Shown: positions 34,412 to 43,937, numbered from the stretch's first letter. The stretch: DNA of 64,000 nt from CAZUAQ01 sp964618455 (GCA_964618455.1 CAZUAQ010000034.1:1-64000), one strand, 5' to 3'. Numbers and translations: made by a program. The notes: generated by a model not told the origin, from the letters alone.

Positions 34412-36300
34412 TACTCGGTCTCCTTACTGCCGACGGGTTGAGAATCCTCGGCAGGATGATCCGGTGTCACGACGGGCAGGGTGACGGTAAACGTCGAGCC
34501 CTTGCCCGGTGAGCTCTCCACGGCCACGGTGCCCCCGTGGACGCGGACGGTTTCCTGGACGATGGCCAACCCCAGGCCCGTGCCCGGCAGGGTCTGCACG
34601 TCCGAATCGTCCACACGATAGAATTTCTCGAAGATGCGTTCCTGATCGGCCGGCGCGATGCCGATTCCGGTGTCCGTGATCGACACGCGGACCCGCATGT
34701 TCTCCACGGCGCACCGAACGTCCACGCGCCCTCCCTCGGGCGTGTATTTGATGGCATTGCCGATCAGGTTCATGAACACGACCGTCAGGCGATCCTTGTC
34801 GCCCCGGAGCGTGGTGGGCTTCGAAGGCAGATGGAGCACGAGATCGATGTTCTTCGCATCCGCCGTGCCCTGCTGATCCTGGACCACGTTGCGCATGATC
34901 TTGTCCAGCACGAACTCCGCCGCCTGAAGACGCGCCGTGCCCACCTCGAGTTGTGAGACGTTCAGAATGTCTTCCACCAGCCGGCTGAGACGCTGCGTCT
35001 CGCCCATGATGACGTTGTAACATTCGCGTATGGTCTGCTCGTCATCGATCACATCCTGGGACAGCGTCTCGGCGTAAGCCCGGATGTTCGTCAGGGGCGT
35101 ACGCAGTTCATGCGTGACGTGATACAGAAACTGATCCCGGGCACGCTCCGCTTCCTTCGACTGTGTCACGTCCTGGATGAAGACGATGGTTTCCGCGTCG
35201 CCCCCCTCGGGCGCGATCGATGAGAATCGCAGGACGACTTCGCCGTGAGTGCGCGTGAAGGTGTAGTCCGTCCAGCGCCGGGCCGACGAAGGTCCGGCCT
35301 TCAGATCCTGGTCCCCGTTGAGTAACGCCATCTGGAGCGATTCGTCCATGACCTTGCTGACCGGAGCATCGTTCAACGGCTCGCCATCCTCGCAGAGCAG
35401 GCCGACCGCCGAGCGATTCGCGAACGAAATCGTGCGGTCCGGATCGATCACCAGCACGCCGAAAGGGATATGCATCAGGATGTCCGTCAAGCGTTCCGAG
35501 CGGTACCCGTCGATCGCCGCCGACATGTTCGTGTTGAGATTCGCTTTACGCAGTTCCTCCTGCATCTCGCCGACGAATCCGATGAGATGGTTCCAGGAGG
35601 ACGAGATCTGATCAAAGGAGCCATTGAGCCGCAGGGCTTCGAGGCGATCTTCGATGGGCCTTTCCGCTTCCAGAAGTCGGTTGCGGATCGCCGCAAGAGG
35701 ACGAAGCGATCGGCGGATGAACCGGTGAATCAGCAGGTACAACGACAGGACGACCAGGACGACCACCGACATCCAGGCGGCCATGGCGGGAGAGGTGCGA
35801 AAGAATTCCGGAGCCAGCCCCACGCGAACTTCGTACTTCTTGCCACTCGCATCGCCAAGGGTGATGAACGTGCGAAGCATCCGCACGCCGGCCTCGTCCG
35901 TTGCGGCGGCCATCTCGACATCCGGGTCCTCGGTCGGCGTCCATCCCTGGGGCGGCGGGGTGATCGATGCAAGCGTGGGATCGGACTTCGCCACAAGGTG
36001 CCCTTCGGGATCCACCAGGGCGCTGTAGGCGATACCCGGGGCCGCGCTCAAGCGTCGCAGTTCCGCTTCCAGGACACTGCCGTCGTGCGCGTCAGCGTGG
36101 CTCAGTTGAAGGCTCAACCAGCGTGTCCACGAGACCCCGTTTCTGAGATGAAGGCGTTCATGCTCCGCGGTGCTCAGGTGCAGTGAGAAGGCTGCCACTC
36201 CCAGAACCGCGCCCACGTACAGCGCAGCGAGCAACAGGCCTACCCAGGGGGTGAGGACCTCCTTGCGCGTCGTGGACGCTCCTCGAGTCAAAAATCCCAT
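34411..36300 (-). CDS. Membrane sensor histidine kinase with PAS domain
   Basis: A 629-residue kinase: helix 1 (GLLLAALYVGAVLGVAAFSL), a periplasmic sensor of about 120 residues, helix 2 (MSVVVLVVLSLYLLIHRF), a HAMP-like linker, a PAS domain near 268-380, and the HisKA and HATPase domains. The phosphoacceptor is the His in VTHELRTPL (His397). The N box is FMNLIGNAIKYTPEGG and G boxes are DTGIGIAPADQ and GTGLGLAI. ATG 36300 is preferred to TTG 36306. It is the first gene of the 11-gene pilus operon; the promoter should lie in 36301-36598. Confidence 0.92.
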   Translation of the reverse strand: MGFLTRGASTTRKEVLTPWVGLLLAALYVGAVLGVAAFSLHLSTAEHERLHLRNGVSWTRWLSLQLSHADAHDGSVLEAELRRLSAAPGIAYSALVDPEGHLVAKSDPTLASITPPPQGWTPTEDPDVEMAAATDEAGVRMLRTFITLGDASGKKYEVRVGLAPEFFRTSPAMAAWMSVVVLVVLSLYLLIHRFIRRSLRPLAAIRNRLLEAERPIEDRLEALRLNGSFDQISSSWNHLIGFVGEMQEELRKANLNTNMSAAIDGYRSERLTDILMHIPFGVLVIDPDRTISFANRSAVGLLCEDGEPLNDAPVSKVMDESLQMALLNGDQDLKAGPSSARRWTDYTFTRTHGEVVLRFSSIAPEGGDAETIVFIQDVTQSKEAERARDQFLYHVTHELRTPLTNIRAYAETLSQDVIDDEQTIRECYNVIMGETQRLSRLVEDILNVSQLEVGTARLQAAEFVLDKIMRNVVQDQQGTADAKNIDLVLHLPSKPTTLRGDKDRLTVVFMNLIGNAIKYTPEGGRVDVRCAVENMRVRVSITDTGIGIAPADQERIFEKFYRVDDSDVQTLPGTGLGLAIVQETVRVHGGTVAVESSPGKGSTFTVTLPVVTPDHPAEDSQPVGSKETE

Positions 36301-36598
36301 AGACAACCCACCCCTGTTTCAGCGCACGAATAAATAGGGGAAAATCACTTGAGCGATAACGTTCTCTTGTAGGCATATCGATCCACAGGCTTCTGCACTT
36401 AACCACGCGAATGTGACGAGTCCTTCGGGACTTCCGGACTTGATGTGTTGTTTTTGGCATCGGGATGCAGGATACGAACGCCCCTCCGATAAAACGGGCA
36501 ACACTGTCATGCGGTGCACGGATTTCCTGGAATCGTTACCGGACGTGGCATACAATTTCTTGCTGAAAACAGGATGTTATCGACAAGGAGATTCAACC

Positions 36599-37267
36599 AT
36601 GACGCGCGTTGCTGTCTGTTTATCGGGCTGTGGATTCCTGGACGGGGCTGAAATTCAGGAATCCGTCTACACGCTGCTTTCCCTCAGCCAGGAGGGAGCC
36701 GAAGCGATCTGCTGTGCACCGGATGTGGAGCAGGCCGCCGTGGTCGATCATCTCCAGCAGGAGCCCGACGCCGGTGGTAAACGCAATGTCCTGGTCGAAG
36801 CCGCTCGTATCGCCCGTGGGAAGATCAGGAACCTCAAAGAAGTCAAACTCTCCGATTTTGATGCCATCATTTTTCCAGGGGGGTTCGGCGCCGCAAAGAA
36901 CCTCTGCGACTTTGCTGAAAAGGGACCCGAATGCGACATCCACCCGGATGTCCAAAAATTGCTGACCGACACACTTCATGCAGGTAAGCCGATCGGGGCG
37001 ATCTGCATTGCCCCGGCGTTACTTGCCCGTGTCGCGGGATTGGTGGATGTCCATCCCACGCTGACGATCGGCAACGATGCCGGCGTCGCCGCGGCCCTGG
37101 AGAAGATGGGCGCCGCGCACCAGGACTCACCCTGTTCCGAGTGCGTCGTCGACGAGACACGAAAGATCGTCAGCGCCCCGGCGTACATGTACGACGCCGA
37201 ACCGGCCGAAGTGTACGAGGGTATTCGCAAACTCGTCCACGAGATTCTTCGGCTCGCCCGATCATGA
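36599..37267 (+). CDS. elbB: ElbB-like DJ-1/PfpI-family glyoxalase
   Basis: A 222-residue protein of the ElbB group in the DJ-1/PfpI superfamily. It has the start VAVCLSGCGFLDGAEIQES, the nucleophile elbow IGAICIAPALLAR with its Cys, and the loop IIFPGGFGAAKNLCDFA, all typical of ElbB. The family has glyoxalase III activity and was once linked to isoprenoid synthesis. ATG 36599 is chosen because AAGGAG (36585-36590) lies eight bases upstream. It is a single gene, divergent from the pilus operon across about 300 bp in which no other gene is seen. Confidence 0.9.
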   Translation: MTRVAVCLSGCGFLDGAEIQESVYTLLSLSQEGAEAICCAPDVEQAAVVDHLQQEPDAGGKRNVLVEAARIARGKIRNLKEVKLSDFDAIIFPGGFGAAKNLCDFAEKGPECDIHPDVQKLLTDTLHAGKPIGAICIAPALLARVAGLVDVHPTLTIGNDAGVAAALEKMGAAHQDSPCSECVVDETRKIVSAPAYMYDAEPAEVYEGIRKLVHEILRLARS

Positions 37268-37440
37268 AGCCATGACCCGATGAAATCGGCGGCCCCGGCG
37301 CGTTGAGTCGCCTCCGATTCACCGCGTTTTTCCCGTTTTCCGGTCAACTTGACCAAGCTCCCCACCGACAATGAACACAGGTGCGCCTATGGAGTGGGCG
37401 TACCATCGCGATTCCACGTCACGCAAGCGGTGCGGTTGCG

Positions 37441-38526
37441 ATGCTTCTCCAACACGACATCCCCCTGACCACGTTGTCGATGATGTGCGATCACCACGGA
37501 TTGCTCGCCCGGAGCAGCAGGGACGGCAAGCCCGATCCATATCGCGGGCATCGCACGATGGACAACGCCGAGGCGTTGCGTCTGATGGCGCGGTGGGGGA
37601 ACTCGGAGGAAGAGGGCACGCGGATTGAACTGGCTCGGCGGTGCATCGGTTTTCTACGCGCGGCCCGACGTGATGACGGCGGCTTTGCCCATTCCCGCGA
37701 CGCCGTCGGGCGATGGACCTCGCACGAAGACGACGATTGCGTTCGCGCCGATGTGCTGTGGGCGCTCTGCTCCATGACCGATTCAGAGTTGTCCGCCACC
37801 CTCGTCGGCGATGCCGAGTCGATCCTGCAGGACGCCCAGGAAGTTCTCCATCCGAGTCGTGTGGGCCCATCGCAGGATCCAGTCGCGATCTCCATGACTC
37901 TCCTGGCACTGGCGGCGCTTCCCGATGGGCACGAATGGCGCGACGAAGCAGTCATCGCACGGCTCGCCCGCGACCTCATCGACACGCACTACCAGCCGTA
38001 CCGCTGTGATCAATGGGAATTTTTCAACGCCGAATGGATGCCCGGCGCCGCACGAATCCCGGCCGCCCTCTGGCACGCCGCCGACATTCTGGATGACGCA
38101 TGTCTCTACACCGTGGCACGTACGACCACCGAGTTCATCATCGACAGGCTATTCGAGGACGGCCTCTTTTTGCCGGTCGGTACGGAAGGATGGCGCCGAG
38201 GAGATGATATGGCCGTATTCGATCAGCGGGCCACCGAAGCCGCCTCCGCCGTCGAGTGCCTGGCCACGGCCGAGGAAGCCACGGGCCACGCGGGATACGG
38301 GCAATTTGCCGATTATGCTTACCGGTGGTTCCATGGAAACAACGTCCGAGGAGTACAACTGGCCCACCCCGAGATCGGCGCCTGCGCCGGCGCGATCCGG
38401 CGAGAGGGCACGGACACGCGCCGCGATGCAGATGCGACGCTCGCCTTGCTTCACGCCCACGACGCCTGGCGGCGTCGGCATGCCCTCCTTCAACACACCT
38501 CGATGACCGTCAGCGTGACCACGTAG
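37441..38526 (+). CDS. Predicted alpha/alpha-toroid glycosidase-related protein
   Basis: A 361-residue soluble protein without a signal peptide. Helical-hairpin repeats and the C-terminal blocks FDQRATEAASAVECLATAEE, YAYRWFHGNNVRGVQL and GACAGAIRREGTDTRRDADA match the toroid domains often linked to glycosyltransferases and glycosidases in polysaccharide loci (D-Q-x-x-x-x-A and W-F-x-G-x-N motifs). Catalytic residues cannot be named. The start is uncertain: ATG 37441 or GTG 37381, neither with a strong ribosome binding site. It is followed by a gap and a separate promoter. Confidence 0.6.
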   Translation: MLLQHDIPLTTLSMMCDHHGLLARSSRDGKPDPYRGHRTMDNAEALRLMARWGNSEEEGTRIELARRCIGFLRAARRDDGGFAHSRDAVGRWTSHEDDDCVRADVLWALCSMTDSELSATLVGDAESILQDAQEVLHPSRVGPSQDPVAISMTLLALAALPDGHEWRDEAVIARLARDLIDTHYQPYRCDQWEFFNAEWMPGAARIPAALWHAADILDDACLYTVARTTTEFIIDRLFEDGLFLPVGTEGWRRGDDMAVFDQRATEAASAVECLATAEEATGHAGYGQFADYAYRWFHGNNVRGVQLAHPEIGACAGAIRREGTDTRRDADATLALLHAHDAWRRRHALLQHTSMTVSVTT

Positions 38527-38576
38527 TCGCCGCTTTCGAGACCTGGGGGGCTTTTTTACGCAGACTCTCAATATTC

Positions 38577-38606
38577 TTGCATCTGGGAAGTTGCATCGGC
38601 TACAAT
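38577..38606 (+). promoter_or_regulatory. Putative sigma70-type promoter for the secreted dehydrogenase
   Basis: TTGCAT (38577-38582) and TACAAT (38601-38606) are separated by 18 bp. The -10 box matches five of six consensus bases and the -35 box four of six. It lies 109 bp before the ATG at 38715, upstream of the hairpin leader. Confidence 0.45.
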
Positions 38607-38638
38607 CGGATGTCGGAGAGTACAGGTCACCCAAAGCC

Positions 38639-38698
38639 ATCTGAAAAACGTCAGATAATCGTATTCCCCCGTACCTTCGGGAACGGAGGGTTTTGTTT
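38639..38698 (+). promoter_or_regulatory. Leader hairpins with terminator-like end
   Basis: Two hairpins precede the start codon at 38715. The first is ATCTGA/TCAGAT (38639-38644, 38651-38656). The second is a GC-rich stem (38666-38690) with a TTCG loop, followed directly by TTTTGTTT (38691-38698). GGAG at 38704-38707 is the ribosome binding site. The arrangement could be a transcription attenuator or a plain terminator for readthrough from upstream. It fits no riboswitch class that I recognise. Confidence 0.45.
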
Positions 38699-38714
38699 AC
38701 ATCGGAGTCTTCTC

Positions 38715-40634
38715 ATGAATCGTTTGCATCGTGTCCTCACCACCGTGCTCATTCTGGCATGGCTGGCCCCTGCCGCTGTTGCCGTGAATCCCGCTAACCC
38801 GATTCCGACACCTATCGCCAAGGATGGCACGACCATCGAACTCGTCGACTTTGTGCAGGCGCCGCCTACCGGATCGCCGGATGCACGAATCAATTACCTT
38901 TTCCACGCCAACGACGGCTCCGGGCGTCTCTTTTTCCACGATATGCGCGGCAAGATTTACATCATCAAGGATGGCCAGCTCCTGCCAACGCCGTTTCTCG
39001 ACGTTAAAGCCGTGCGCGGCAGCAACTTCCAGGAAACCGGTTCGAACGAGACCGGCGTGCAGTGTTTTGCGTTCCACCCGGATTATTCCACACCGAGTAC
39101 GCCCGGCTTTGGCAAGTTCTATACTTCCCATTCCGAGACGACCTTCTCCGGGACCCCTGACTTCCCGATTCCCGCCGGGGCGAGCTTCACCGTTCATCAC
39201 GATGTCGTCTCCGAATGGTCGGTGGATCCGAACAATCCGGACATCATCGACCCTTCCTCCCGGCGCGAGATCCTTCGCGTCGCGCAGCCGCTGACCGACC
39301 ACACGATGAACCAGATCGGTTTCAACCTGACCGTCCCTGATACGGATCCCGATTACGGCATGCTTTACATCAGCATGGGAGACGGCGGGAACACCGGGGG
39401 CTCGAACGTGGACCAGTGGCGAACCGGTCAGGACACGGGCAACGTCTTCGGGACCATCCTGCGTATTGACCCATTCGGCAACGACGGGGTCAACGGCGAG
39501 TACGGTATTCCCACCGACAATCCCTTTACGAGCCCGGGCGATCCACTCGACGAAATCTGGGCCTATGGCTTACGAAACCCCCAGCGGTTCAGTTGGGACA
39601 TGGGCGGAACAAACAGGATGTTCATCGGGGACATCGGTCAGGCCAAGATCGAGGAAGTCAACATCGGCATGAACGGGTTCAATTACGGATGGAGCGAACG
39701 CGAAGGTACGTTCGTGGTCGATCACGGTAATCAGAACAATCTCTTCGATCTTCCCGGGAACGATGCCACTTTCGGTTACACCTATCCTGTGGCTCAGTAC
39801 GATCACGATGAAGGCTTCGCGATTTCCGGTGGATTCGTCTACCGCGGACAGCTCATCTCCGCCTTGCAGGGCAAATACATCTTTGGTGACCTCGTCCTGG
39901 GACGCATCTTCTTCGTGGACGAGGCGAGCCTCAGCCTGGGCAGCCAGGCCACCATCACGGAACTGACCCTGAGGCATAACGGGCAGGAAAAGACGCTTCT
40001 GCAGATTGTGGGGGCCGGCCGTGCCGATCTTCGCTTCGGCCAGGGAGAAAACGGCGAAATGTACGTTCTGACCAAGCAGGACGGCATGATTCGACGCATG
40101 ACCATTCTCAATGAACCCATTCTGGATGTGCAACAGGACAGCTTCAACGTGGAGACTCAGGTCGATGTCGATCCCGCCGATGACGTGCTCGACGTGACCA
40201 ACATCAAGCAAGGCACCCTGAACTACACTGTTTCCGAGGATGCCCCTTGGCTGAGCATCAGTCCACTGAATGGATCACTGCTTGCATCGCAAACCGACCA
40301 GTTGACGGTGAGTTACCAGGTGGCCGGCTTGTCGAAAGGGACGTACGACGCCACGATCACCGTCGAAGCCAACTCCTGGAACACCCCCCTCAAGATCCCG
40401 GTTCAACTGGTCATCGATTCGGTGACCTCCGATTTCGATGGAGACGATGACGTCGATCTCGATGACTACGCTTTCCTTCAGAGCTGTTTCGGCCCTTCGG
40501 GAGTGGCGCCCGTTGCCGGATGTGAACCCGCTGAACTGGATGGCGACAACGATGTGGATGCCGGAGATCTCTCCAAGCTTCTGATCTGCTTCAACGGAGC
40601 CGACGTGCCTGTCGATCCGACGTGTGACGACTGA
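38715..40634 (+). CDS. Secreted PQQ-type sugar dehydrogenase (GSDH family) with dockerin-like tail
   Basis: A 639-residue exported protein. A signal peptide (MNRLHRVLTTVLILAWLAPA) is followed by a six-bladed glucose/sorbosone dehydrogenase propeller of about 30-460 (GLRNPQRFSWDMGG, YISMGDGGNTGG, GEMYVLTKQDGMIRRM). Then comes a BACON/Ig-like beta domain (APWLSISPLNGSLLASQTDQ) and a dockerin-like tail with paired Ca loops (DFDGDDDVDLDDYAFLQ, ELDGDNDVDAGDLSKLL). Such tails are common in planctomycetes, where their partner is unclear. It probably oxidises sugars or aldehydes outside the cytoplasm. Confidence 0.88.
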   Translation: MNRLHRVLTTVLILAWLAPAAVAVNPANPIPTPIAKDGTTIELVDFVQAPPTGSPDARINYLFHANDGSGRLFFHDMRGKIYIIKDGQLLPTPFLDVKAVRGSNFQETGSNETGVQCFAFHPDYSTPSTPGFGKFYTSHSETTFSGTPDFPIPAGASFTVHHDVVSEWSVDPNNPDIIDPSSRREILRVAQPLTDHTMNQIGFNLTVPDTDPDYGMLYISMGDGGNTGGSNVDQWRTGQDTGNVFGTILRIDPFGNDGVNGEYGIPTDNPFTSPGDPLDEIWAYGLRNPQRFSWDMGGTNRMFIGDIGQAKIEEVNIGMNGFNYGWSEREGTFVVDHGNQNNLFDLPGNDATFGYTYPVAQYDHDEGFAISGGFVYRGQLISALQGKYIFGDLVLGRIFFVDEASLSLGSQATITELTLRHNGQEKTLLQIVGAGRADLRFGQGENGEMYVLTKQDGMIRRMTILNEPILDVQQDSFNVETQVDVDPADDVLDVTNIKQGTLNYTVSEDAPWLSISPLNGSLLASQTDQLTVSYQVAGLSKGTYDATITVEANSWNTPLKIPVQLVIDSVTSDFDGDDDVDLDDYAFLQSCFGPSGVAPVAGCEPAELDGDNDVDAGDLSKLLICFNGADVPVDPTCDD

Positions 40635-40757
40635 GCGGGACGCCGAATGAACCGGGAGAGGGCTGAAGGGCATGGCAGCTTCACATGCGAAGTGCCGCTC
40701 GGTGTGATCCATTTCCGGTAAATCATATTCCGAGAATGGAAATGAGACCTGGCGATG

Positions 40758-41339
40758 TCACGCAGGTATTGTTTCCAGGGCGTCCTCGATGACATCGATG
40801 ACCTGCTGGAGATGGTAAGGCTTGCTGAGCGTGTGCCGGTATCCCTGCTGCCGGAGGACCTGCCGATCGCGGGGCGTGAGGGTGGCACTCACCGCCACCA
40901 GCACCGTGCGATGCAGATCCGGCTGCGTCGTGACGAAACGGCTCAGTTCGGTCACGTCGAAACCCGCGAGATCGATGTTCATAAACACCACGGAAGGGCG
41001 GAAATCCTGAAGGCTGGCCCCGGCTTCAAAGGCCGAGCGTGCAGTCTGCACCGAGTAACCCTCTTTCTCCGTGAGTGTCTGCCGCAGCAGATCCGTCAGT
41101 TCCTCGTCCGGATCCACGATCAACACGCGGACCTGGTCGCTCTCCAGCCCGTTCATGGGCATCCCATGGATTTTCATGAAACGGATCAGATGATGGAGGG
41201 GGATGCGACGATCCTTGCTTCCGGGGATGCGGTACCCGCGGAGCTGGCCGGTGTCGAACCATTTCGACACGGTTCGGGGCGCGACGTTGCACAGCCGCGC
41301 CACCTCACCCGTGGTCAGGACATCCTTTACCTTGGACAC
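40758..41339 (-). CDS. MerR/excisionase-type HTH fused to a pseudo-receiver domain
   Basis: A 193-residue protein. The N-terminal winged helix (LTTGEVARLCNVAPRTVSKW, then GYRIPGSKDRRIPLHHL) is of the excisionase/MerR type. The C-terminal half is a response-regulator receiver (VLIVDPDEELTDLL ... SATLTPRD ... LSKPYHLQQ), but the phosphoacceptor Asp is Asn in VVFMNIDLAG. Phosphorylation is therefore unlikely, and the receiver may bind a ligand or dimerise. GTG 41339 is chosen because GAGGA lies upstream. It is a single gene, with nothing recognisable in the 276 bp before it. Confidence 0.78.
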   Translation of the reverse strand: MSKVKDVLTTGEVARLCNVAPRTVSKWFDTGQLRGYRIPGSKDRRIPLHHLIRFMKIHGMPMNGLESDQVRVLIVDPDEELTDLLRQTLTEKEGYSVQTARSAFEAGASLQDFRPSVVFMNIDLAGFDVTELSRFVTTQPDLHRTVLVAVSATLTPRDRQVLRQQGYRHTLSKPYHLQQVIDVIEDALETIPA

Positions 41340-41615
41340 GCAAGCATCCTCTAACCGGACGTGGACAGATCTCACTTCGTATTCTTCGGACGATGGTGTC
41401 GGGGGGTCAAACTATTCCCTGGAGATCGTGGAAGCCTATCGGTCCTATCCTGTCGGGATGGGAGACCAGACCCTCGCAAGGGATGATGAACGCCACGCGA
41501 GGCAGTCCGTTCACATCGATCCCGTCACGATCACCTATTGAGTCTATGCCTCGATTCGCACGAAGTAAACGCAACAGGCCCGGAAATATGCGTTCTCATG
41601 GTGTCAAAAAGGGCA

Positions 41616-42713
41616 TCAGCCGCCGGACTTGTCCGGGGTGTTGATCTGGTACACGCGTGACCCGGGGGAAGGGGGCTGAAGCGACTCGCGGCTGGGACGG
41701 TCGAAGCCGGCGAGATCGCTGGCCGTCGGCACGGAGACCTCGAGCCACTTCGTGGCGGCGGTGATCTTCACGCTGGCATCCGCCAAGGCGGCGGGCATCA
41801 GCACCACGTTCCCCTTGCCGAACGGCATCGGTTCGGCCGAGCGGCTCCACTTAATCTCACCCGAGCCTTCCAGCACCATCCATACCACCGGCTCGGCATA
41901 CGGGATGCGCTGCTCGGCGCCTTCCACCATGCGGACCAGTTCGATCGTGAACGAGGGACAGGAGGCCAGGCGTGTCACCGCCGTCCAGAGGCTGGCGACG
42001 TGGGAGCGCTCCTGCTGAGGCTCGGGCGCGGCGGCGCCGAAGTCGATACACTGCATGGCCTGGTCCAGATGCAGTTCGCGCGGCTGCCCGGTCTTGGCAT
42101 CGATGCGCCCCCAGTCGTACGTGCGGTAGGTGATGTCCGAGGGGGTTTGCACTTCCGCCACAAGCACGCCTTCGCCCAACGCGTGAACCGTGCCGCTCGG
42201 AAGGTAATAGCAATCGCCGGGCTTGACCTCGATGCGACGGAGAACGCCGTCGACTTCGCCGGTGAGGCTGGCCTGACGGAAGCGTTCAGCATCGATACCC
42301 GGCTCCAGACCATGCAGGATGAATCCGCCCGGTTCCGTGTCCAGCACAAACCACGCCTCGTGCTTGACGCGCACGTTGCCTCCGAGCTTTTTCGCCATCG
42401 CTTCATTCGGGTGGACCTGTACGCTGAGCGATTGGCGGGCGTCCAGGAACTTGATCAGCAAGGGAAATCGTCCGTCGATCAATGCGACGTTCCCCATGAG
42501 GTCGCGGCCCCATTCGCGCACGAGGTCGCTGAGCGTCTTCCCCGCTGCGGGGCCCGATGCCACGCGCGATTGATCTTCCTCCAGGTCAGCCAGTTCCCAC
42601 GACTCGCCCACAGGTTCATCCCCGACCCCGGCACGATCGAACTGCGTGAAGATACGGTCGCCGCCCCAGATCTTGGGCTTGTAAATCGGATCGAATATCA
42701 ACGGGTGGATCAT
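41616..42713 (-). CDS. manA: Mannose-6-phosphate isomerase, class I
   Basis: A 365-residue cupin enzyme that interconverts mannose-6-phosphate and fructose-6-phosphate, supplying GDP-mannose synthesis. The zinc site is visible: FLDARQSLSVQVHPNE (Gln, His), then KHEAWFVLD, and the catalytic region GDCYYLPSGTVHALG. The N-terminus LIFDPIYKPKIWGGDRI is typical. ATG 42713 has GAGG nine bases upstream. The C-terminal 20 residues are a proline-rich extension. It may serve the glycan genes further downstream. Confidence 0.92.
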   Translation of the reverse strand: MIHPLIFDPIYKPKIWGGDRIFTQFDRAGVGDEPVGESWELADLEEDQSRVASGPAAGKTLSDLVREWGRDLMGNVALIDGRFPLLIKFLDARQSLSVQVHPNEAMAKKLGGNVRVKHEAWFVLDTEPGGFILHGLEPGIDAERFRQASLTGEVDGVLRRIEVKPGDCYYLPSGTVHALGEGVLVAEVQTPSDITYRTYDWGRIDAKTGQPRELHLDQAMQCIDFGAAAPEPQQERSHVASLWTAVTRLASCPSFTIELVRMVEGAEQRIPYAEPVVWMVLEGSGEIKWSRSAEPMPFGKGNVVLMPAALADASVKITAATKWLEVSVPTASDLAGFDRPSRESLQPPSPGSRVYQINTPDKSGG

Positions 42714-42863
42714 GATACTTCGCCTCGTGTTGATCATGTCTCTTGACGCGGGAGATTGTAAACCACGTGGGAAGTTCGGCAAAGCAGGGCGGTTGACCGC
42801 GCATTCCAGTTCAGCGCGTGATCCTTCCCGAGGAAACAGGGTGACCGTGGATCGGGTGGGGCA

Positions 42864-43937
42864 CTACCGCCGCTTCGGGCGATCAGACGAAGCTTTTCCA
42901 CCGCCGCTGTCGAACTTGCCGAACACCATGCGTCCGGCGGAGGTCTGCAGCACGCTGGTGACGGTAATGGGAATCGTGTTGCCGATACGCTCCCGCGCCG
43001 CCTCGACCACGACCATCGTGCCGTCTTCCAGGTAACCGATACCCTGGCCCGCCTCCTCGCCCGGCTTGATGATCTTCACCTCCATTGCTTCGCCCGGCAG
43101 GAAGACCGGCTTGAGCGCATTGGCCAGGTCGTTGACGTTCATTACCTCCACGCCGCGGATCTGAGCAACCTTGTTGAGGTTGTAGTCGTTGGTCACGATG
43201 CGACCTTCGATTTCCGTGGCGAGGGTCACGAGCTTCTGGTCGACCGGTTCGGAGGTATTTCCCTCCTTGGCCACGTCATCAAACTGCAGGTCCAGCTTGG
43301 TCATGGATTGCAGCTTGTTGACGATATCGAGCCCGCGCCGGCCGCGATTACGCTTGAGGCGGTCGTTGCTGTCGGCAATGGTTTGAAGCTCCTGGATCAC
43401 GAACTTGGGGATCACGACCGGGGTATCGGTGTACCACGAGTTCAGGATGTCCACGATGCGCCCGTCAATGATGACGGAAGTGTCCAGGATCATCGGGTGC
43501 TGGCCCTTGCGCTGCTTGGCGAACTCCACGTAAGGTATGACGAAGCGCACATCATCTTTGGTCTGCAGGATGAAACTGATCGACAGGTAGCACGCGACCA
43601 CGCCGAGCAGCACCTCGGTGGCGGGAGCCTTCATGAGGTAGAAGACCAGGCTGCCCGGGATGTAATGCCCGACGGTATCGGACAACAGTCCGAGCACGAG
43701 CGTGGCGGCATACGTGATCACCAGTCCGACCAACAATCCGAAGAGAACACCGGACATCGCCATCAGCGACTTCTGCGGGACGATGATATCGATCGCGATG
43801 ATGCCGACCGCCAGGCCCACGCAGAGAATCCACGTGGTGAACGGATCGACGTCGACGTCGCCGGGTGCCGAGAGATAGCTCAAGGTGACGCTGGCGACCA
43901 GGAGCACAAAAACCGCCCTGAGAATGGTCAGTAACAT
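42864..43937 (-). CDS. Membrane protein with PIN and TRAM domains (YacL-like)
   Basis: A 357-residue protein with four N-terminal membrane helices, a PIN nuclease-like domain (MILDTSVIIDGRIVDIL ... GRRGLDIVNKL ... VTNDYNLNKVAQI) and a C-terminal TRAM domain (GEEAGQGIGYLEDGTMVVVE). This is the YacL architecture found in many Gram-positives and planctomycetes; the substrate RNA is unknown. ATG 43937 is chosen because GGAGG lies nine bases upstream and the first helix starts there. It is a single gene. Confidence 0.88.
   Translation of the reverse strand: MLLTILRAVFVLLVASVTLSYLSAPGDVDVDPFTTWILCVGLAVGIIAIDIIVPQKSLMAMSGVLFGLLVGLVITYAATLVLGLLSDTVGHYIPGSLVFYLMKAPATEVLLGVVACYLSISFILQTKDDVRFVIPYVEFAKQRKGQHPMILDTSVIIDGRIVDILNSWYTDTPVVIPKFVIQELQTIADSNDRLKRNRGRRGLDIVNKLQSMTKLDLQFDDVAKEGNTSEPVDQKLVTLATEIEGRIVTNDYNLNKVAQIRGVEVMNVNDLANALKPVFLPGEAMEVKIIKPGEEAGQGIGYLEDGTMVVVEAARERIGNTIPITVTSVLQTSAGRMVFGKFDSGGGKASSDRPKRR

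Noticed and set aside
38607..38660. Glycine-riboswitch-like GGAGAG in the dehydrogenase leader
   Set aside because: The rest of the glycine aptamer core (GCCGAAGGGGCAA-type) is absent.
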